DNA from: Takakia lepidozioides
Lineage: Eukaryota > Streptophyta > Takakiopsida > Takakiales > Takakiaceae
Length of the DNA: 60,000 nucleotides
Direction: 5' to 3'
Assembly: GCA_030704615.1 (NCBI GenBank)
Contig: CM060733.1
Coordinates: 75,742,907-75,802,906 of the forward strand
Below, piece by piece: positions 54,840-60,000 of this stretch. The notes under the pieces were generated by a model, which made no database searches, was not told where the DNA came from, and was given only the letters and a program-made list of their open reading frames with translations. Every line of letters begins with the position of its first letter. Positions within the stretch are counted from its first letter, which is position 1. A program made the translations under genes and the position numbers.

Positions 54840-57044
54840 AACCTAAAAACTCATTGATTTGTTGACTGCAAAAGCAGTCTCGACAAACTACACTTCAACA
54901 TCCCAAAAAGTGCAGTCATTTAGGCTGAGCACTCGCATGCTAAGAAACAACTTAATTGTGATAGCTGCTACTAGAAGTCATACTTGCAGCTGCTACAAGA
55001 GTATTCCAAAATTTGCTGAATTATTTCTGCAATATTCACCTCCCTCAGTATCAATAAACAACAGACAAGAAAGTCCAAACACAAACATTTTTCCATGGAG
55101 TGCAACAGTACATACACCAGACAAAGTGGTCAATTGAGGAAGCATAGTACCCCAATAATCGACACACGCACAAGTCATAAAGTATCTGTCCGATCCAGCA
55201 TTGAGCACTACCAATGAATTGTGCTCGAAATATTGAAACACATGCTCACCAATCATTTAACATCAATTTATTTCACACAAGCACGACTAATCAGACCTGG
55301 CTGTCTCCAACACAACCCATAGCCCAGTAACCTAAAAATTTTACGAGAACATGAATGTCGGAAGTCAAAACCCCATGGAACATAGTACAATACAACAATA
55401 CTTTTGGTGCAACAAGGAAGTGTGTATATATTTGAAGGTGTAAATCCACTGGACTTATCAATCAATAGACCTCACCTAATGCTACTCAGTACCTATTACT
55501 GACTCTAAACCGATTCAACATCCCAGTGTCCAATCTTACATGATGGTCTTGTTTGACAAATGCTCAGAGAGGAAATGTACAAGTTCTGATGGCTTCTCGT
55601 CTGCTTCACACTCCAAGTACTGCCAACCTCACATGACTAGTCAATATTGTGCATCGTTTACAGCTCCTATTCACTGTCATTTTAGGGTAAGTGCAGACTA
55701 CACTGGCTCAAAAGCGGCAGATGTGCCCTCCACTGAAAGTCCATGAGAAAAAATTTGCTACCATTTTAATTAAGGATATTTGTTCAAATATATTTTTATC
55801 TTCGTAGGTAATGGTATACTAATCATATTTAGTAAATGGTCTCATCCCAAATATTTGAGATATTTTTTATTATATATATATTTTTAATATTTTCTCTTAT
55901 TTAGAAATAATTGCTATTTATTAGTATCTTGTAGTTTATGAAATTTTTCCATATAACAGTAAGCTCCTAGAGACAATAACAATATATATATTCTTAGCAA
56001 AGATCTCCACCCAAATATGAAAATTTCAAAATGTTATGGACAAATCGTTATTTTGGGGATTTTTTTGGTACAAAAAAGTCCATAGTGTCTTGATGGATGG
56101 ATGGAATTGTTCACAAATTTATATTTGTGTCTATTCAAACATTGTGTATCTAGTTGTAAAGTCCATATATGAATTGGTTTTGCACAAATAGGTTTTTCAG
56201 ATGGCATTTGGGACAATAGATGGACAGTGACAGTCCATTGGAATTCCATGCAAAAGTCCATAGCTTCATGAGATTTCATCCAAATTCCAAAATAATTGTA
56301 CCCACATGTACATATGGTAAGTGGCTAACCCATTCTAAGTCCATTTGCTATGAATATATACTTATGTATATAGGGTGAAGAATAATATGACAAGCAGTCA
56401 GTCAAAAACTGCAAATTGCAGTCCAAACTGAGCCACTTTAGTTGCATCTACCCTTTACATTGAATCTCTGTCTTTGCCCCAACTCTAGCTTCTTTAAACT
56501 CAACTGAACACATAAAACATGACTATATTGGCAGCAGCTGACCCCAAATTTGAGGCACTACAATACAAGGCAGTTTATATTTTGTTGTCGAACCATCAAA
56601 CACTTGCAGGCAAACGTCAGGAGAGGAACCACACTGCTGCTATCCAACCAAAACACACCTGCGGAGTGAGTCCAACTGGCATCTTTGAAAGAAACAGATG
56701 TGTTGGAAGAGGAGATAAGCCGCTTGGCCTGGGTTTGCACCTCCACATGTGTCATGGCCAAAACTGCAACAGGATGACGTGGCATGGGAATGTATGACTG
56801 CACTAGTATTCACAACTACACGTGGCGATTGTTGGTTGCCCAATGAATGTCTATGTGGAAAATGCAAAGATAAATGAATGAAATAGAACGAGGATGTGAT
56901 TGCAAATGATGACGTGTCTATATATCATTGCTCACGTGGTTGAAATATTGTGGTGTATTGGATGCAAGTGCATCTAACGGCTGCAAATGATACGACTTCG
57001 AGGGTGACGTCGACTTACTGGTGATTTATTTTAAATTGTAAGTG
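54840..57044. other. No gene seen
   Basis: AT-rich DNA with short frames. The TATA-type run at 55860-55890 is low complexity. Nothing supports a gene. Confidence 0.5.
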
Positions 57045-57052
57045 GTTTCAAC

Positions 57053-57960
57053 CAGTGTTGGGCGGTTACCCGCCTGGGCCCCGGGTAACCGCCGGTTCCG
57101 GTTCCGGTTATGTGGAACCGGACCGGAACCGGACCCGCCTGTGCAGAACCGGAACCGGAACCGGAACCGCTCATTGGGGATTGTGTGGGAACCGAAACCG
57201 GCGGTTCCAGCTACGACCACATGTGTGGGAACTGGCGGTTCCAGCTCCAAAGCGGTTCCGGTTCCGGTTCCGGTCCACCCGTGGGCTGTAGCCCTAAATG
57301 TCTCTAGTACCTACCAAAGCCCTTCTAAGTCCGGTTCTTGGTTCTTGACCCCTTGGTGGGGCTGGTGGGCCCAGGGAAAAACTTATTTAATGCTCTTAAG
57401 CTCCTGAGATCCTGGGTTCAATGCTTGAAGGCCATGAGATTCTATGTTCAATGCTTCAGCGCCATGAGATCTTGGGTTCAATCTCCAGCTCCATGATATC
57501 CTGGCTAAGTTCAATAATAAAATTGAAGATGCCAATACTTGCCAGGTAGCTGAATAGTACTTTCAACCCATAAAATTTTACCCATTTTCTTCTACCAGTT
57601 TATTTAGAGTATTTTTGTTTGTTTTTTTGTGTTAGTGAAAACTAACAAAATCGTTGGATTTTAGTTCAAATATGTGAATACACTGCTATTTAATCTACCG
57701 GACTGATAAAATATTTTAAATCTAATTAAATTAAACAAATATATTTTTAAAATAGAACCGGAACCTAACCGGAACCGATGGTTTTTATCAGCAACTAACC
57801 GGTAACCGGAACCACCCCCATGTTTAAAAGTTGGAACCGGAACCGGACCGGAACCGGCTCAATAAAAAAAAACCGGAACCGGATCCGGAACCGTCTCTTG
57901 AAATAATTTTGGAACCAGAACTGAAGGTTCCTTCACAAATGCAAGAACCGCCCAACACTG
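57053..57960. mobile_element. Non-autonomous hAT-type DNA transposon, 908 bp
   Basis: Perfect 15-bp terminal inverted repeats (CAGTGTTGGGCGGTT at 57053-57067, its inverse at 57946-57960), flanked by the 8-bp duplication GTTTCAAC (57045-57052 and 57961-57968). An 8-bp target duplication with CAGTG ends is typical of hAT elements. Arrays of GGTTCC/GGAACC words lie next to both ends (57090-57270 and 57758-57900), plausible transposase-binding sites. The frames across the arrays are low-complexity artefacts; no transposase is encoded. Confidence 0.93.
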
Positions 57961-57968
57961 GTTTCAAC

Positions 57969-58200
57969 AACTTCATTAGCAACTCCACAATTATATTTTA
58001 AATTCATGTAATTTAAAATAGATAATAGTAATTAAATAGAATATACAGTCATTTTAACTACTCATTTAATGACTATAAATATATATACCGTAGCCTCCTA
58101 TGCGGTCCGACACTTATTAATTGCAAAAACGAGAAGTTGAAATATTTAAAAATTATCAAGCTCAAGTGTTGAATTTTTTTTTATTGTTTTCACATAAAAC
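57969..58200. other. No gene seen
   Basis: Short AT-rich spacer between the hAT element and the repeat at 58.2 kb. Confidence 0.5.
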
Positions 58201-59095
58201 AGCAAACACAAGAGGTCTTCTTGGGTTCATGGTGAGTCGAATCCTCCATGGGTCAAGATACAAGGTCGACGACAATGTGGTGAGGGCACCTTCTTCTTCG
58301 ACCTATTTCAGCTTGTTTTGCCCTCTCATCAGACTCGGCCCTGCATTTGCAACACGGAGCAGAGCTGACATGAGTTTTTGAAAGATCCTCGCGATGGTGG
58401 GACAACCGCAATCGGAAGGTGTGGCTTTTTCTTAATGTACGATGTGAAGAAGATTGTCCATCGTGCAAATGTGGGCTCTCGGCTCCTGTTAGTACCATGA
58501 TTTGGTATTCTTCCTTATGTTTACAACGTTCTTGGGAGAGTCAACTTTGTCTTAGCATGTCGTGTTTCAATCTCTGCCCGCTCAGTTGCACCGTGGTGGT
58601 TCTCACGGACCAATCCGACATTACATGACTACGGACACAAGCAGCACACACAAGATGTACGATGTGAAGAAGTTTGTCCATCATGCAAATGTGGGCTGTT
58701 GCCTCCTGGTAGTACCATGATTTGGTATTCTTCCTTATGTTTATAAGGTTCTTGGGAGAGTCAGCTTGGTCTTAGCAGGCCAGGTTACAATCTCTGCCTG
58801 CTCAGCTGCACCGTGGTGGTTCTCACAGACCAATCCGACAGTACCTGACTATAGACACAAGCAGCACACACAAGAGGTTCTTTGTTGATGGTCGGTCAAA
58901 TCCTCCATGGGTCATGACACAAGGTCAAGGTCGACAATGTGGTGAGGGCACCTTCTTCTTCAACCTCTTTCTACCTGTTTTACCCTCTCATCAGCTTAGC
59001 CCTAAGATACATATTGAATTCTGTAAGTTAGCTCGTTTGGTGGATCTGTGGTGGTTAGGAGTGACTTTGACAAATTACTGACCATGTGGCAGTAG
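58201..59095 (+). repeat. Two copies of the 32.6-33.1 kb repeat unit, opposite orientation
   Basis: 58250-58650 and 58650-59095 are alike, and both are inverted copies of 32560-33060 and 27074-27310. The plus strand shows RCEEDCPSCKCG-type codons near 58440 and a TGGTTCTCACGGACCAATCC-like word twice. The 3' end reads into the CTAACTTACAGAATT-type words of the PDF-exon introns. No intact frame. Confidence 0.75.
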
Positions 59096-59361
59096 GAAAG
59101 TATCCAAAAACAGATCTAACACACCAATAGATTGCGGCTTTTACGTCTCTGTGTTATGACTGCAAATGCAGTCATGGAAGCCATTTACGACTTCCTGACT
59201 CTGCAGACGTAAAGCCCTAGTCAGTTGTGACATGGCAGATATGACTCTCCAGGCTGGCTGTGACGTGGCGCCATAGCATCTGTGGGGGTAGTCATACACG
59301 CTGGCATTACAGAATGACTGAACGGATAGTGTAGTCCATGTCGGCCGCGGTGTAAGGCAGA

Positions 59362-59839
59362 CACGTGCTAGCTACATAACATGCCACGTGTCACACTGCG
59401 ACGCCATCCCTGACTGCCAGCTATGACAGCGGACAAGGGAACTAAACGACAGCACGTGTCGCGTCGTAGAAGAAACGCGTGGTGCGACATATCAATGCCA
59501 CGTGTCACTGTGGGGGACGGGGCTTCGCAGTCATATGTATGTCTTGGGGAAATTGGTATCAACACGTGGCAGCATCTGGGGACACCACGTGCCAGGATCG
59601 TGTGTGCCCACGTGCTGGACTTTCGGGAGCTGCGGTGGATTCTTGCCAGTCATACCTACGACTGGCGCAGTACGGTATATTCCATGATCACCCTTTCCAT
59701 GAGGACGTTGTAGTCCCACGTGGTGCCACGTGCACAATCCTCTAAACCTCACGTGCTGCTTCGTAGACATACATTTGATTGGACGTTTTGCATATGGAGT
59801 CATAAGACCAACTGCGCGGGGACCTTAGGGGGTCACGTG
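59362..59839. promoter_or_regulatory. Cluster of eleven CACGTG (G-box) sites
   Basis: CACGTG at 59362, 59385, 59453, 59499, 59563, 59586, 59609, 59717, 59727, 59750 and 59834. Several are in ACGTGTC or ACGTGGC context, the form bound by bZIP and bHLH factors in plants. About 0.1 site is expected by chance in this length. It lies directly upstream of the open frame at 59850. Confidence 0.7.
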
Positions 59840-59849
59840 TCTCCAAGGG

Positions 59850-60000
59850 ATGGAGGTGAGTGAAGGGTACCCTATCGTGCCAGAAGGCTATATGGCCATC
59901 CACATTGATGATGTCCGCATTCCCAATGCCCCTCTACCATATCACAACAAATCCATGAAGCCTCATCACACTGAGTTGGGAGACACTGTAGGTTACATTA
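59850..60000 (+). CDS. Partial ORF running off the window end
   Basis: ATG at 59850 opens a frame without a stop to the last base: 50 complete codons. The context (AAGGGATGG) is acceptable for a plant start. The translated part starts MEVSEGYPIVPEGYM and continues with a few acidic and His/Lys-rich residues; no family recognised. It lies 11 bp after the last G-box, so it may be a real gene with a short leader or an exon of something larger. Only the sequence beyond the window can decide. Confidence 0.4.
   Translation, partial: MEVSEGYPIVPEGYMAIHIDDVRIPNAPLPYHNKSMKPHHTELGDTVGYI

Noticed and set aside
57042-57407. Plus-strand ORF rich in Arg, Gly and Pro
   Set aside because: It is a translation of GGTTCC-type arrays inside the hAT element, in several frames at once.

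Overview
The window is nuclear DNA of a land plant, most likely a seed-free one (fern, lycophyte or bryophyte grade; I cannot name the species). The evidence is the many fragments of PLS/DYW-type pentatricopeptide repeat (PPR) genes, GT-AG introns, a dense load of nested LTR retrotransposons, tRNA-derived SINEs and a hAT-type element, and low gene density. There are no bacterial-style operons. Most protein-coding matter is old or broken transposons and PPR pseudogenes.

Layout. 1-1.84 kb: no recognisable gene. 1.84-6.43 kb: a complete but decayed Ty1/copia element (+) with both LTRs, a 5-bp target duplication, a tRNA-Met primer site and a polypurine tract. 6.6 kb: a SINE-like copy. 7.59-13.74 kb: a decayed Ty3/gypsy remnant (-) bounded by about 470-bp direct repeats and itself hit by a SINE with a 14-bp target duplication. 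13.7-18.8 kb: mostly non-coding, with three tRNA-like repeats and a 98-bp tandem array. 18.9-20.9 kb (-): a degraded copy of an uncharacterised gene whose better copy lies at 33.8-38.7 kb (+). 22.7-25.3 kb (-): a PPR-DYW pseudogene split by an intact gag-only insertion (+). 25.6-33.1 kb (-): amplified exons resembling the PDF ssDNA-binding motif of organellar OSB proteins, two of which run directly into PPR tracts. 33.8-38.7 kb (+): an intron-containing gene whose N-terminus looks ParB-like and whose C-terminal half has the motif order of a beta-class amino-methyltransferase. 39.6-41.6 kb: PPR-E/DYW scraps and unknown ORFs.

42.0-54.2 kb is one large Ty3/gypsy element. Gag, protease, a cytosine-C5 DNA methyltransferase, reverse transcriptase, RNase H and most of integrase lie on the minus strand (51.66 to 42.01 kb). 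The missing integrase C-terminus, a PHD finger and the 3' LTR lie on the plus strand at 52.64-54.04 kb. Both pieces carry the same 327-bp LTR, so a single inversion of about 10.6 kb (or an assembly error) explains the layout. 54.2-54.8 kb: PPR fragment (-). 57.05-57.96 kb: a non-autonomous hAT element with perfect 15-bp inverted ends. 58.2-59.1 kb: two further copies of a 32-33 kb repeat. 59.36-59.84 kb: eleven CACGTG sites in 478 bp just upstream of an ORF that runs off the window end.

The most interesting content is the retrotransposon that carries its own C5-methyltransferase and PHD finger, the ParB/methyltransferase-like gene family in two copies, and the PDF-PPR fusion. Functions are read from motifs by eye only; no database search was possible.
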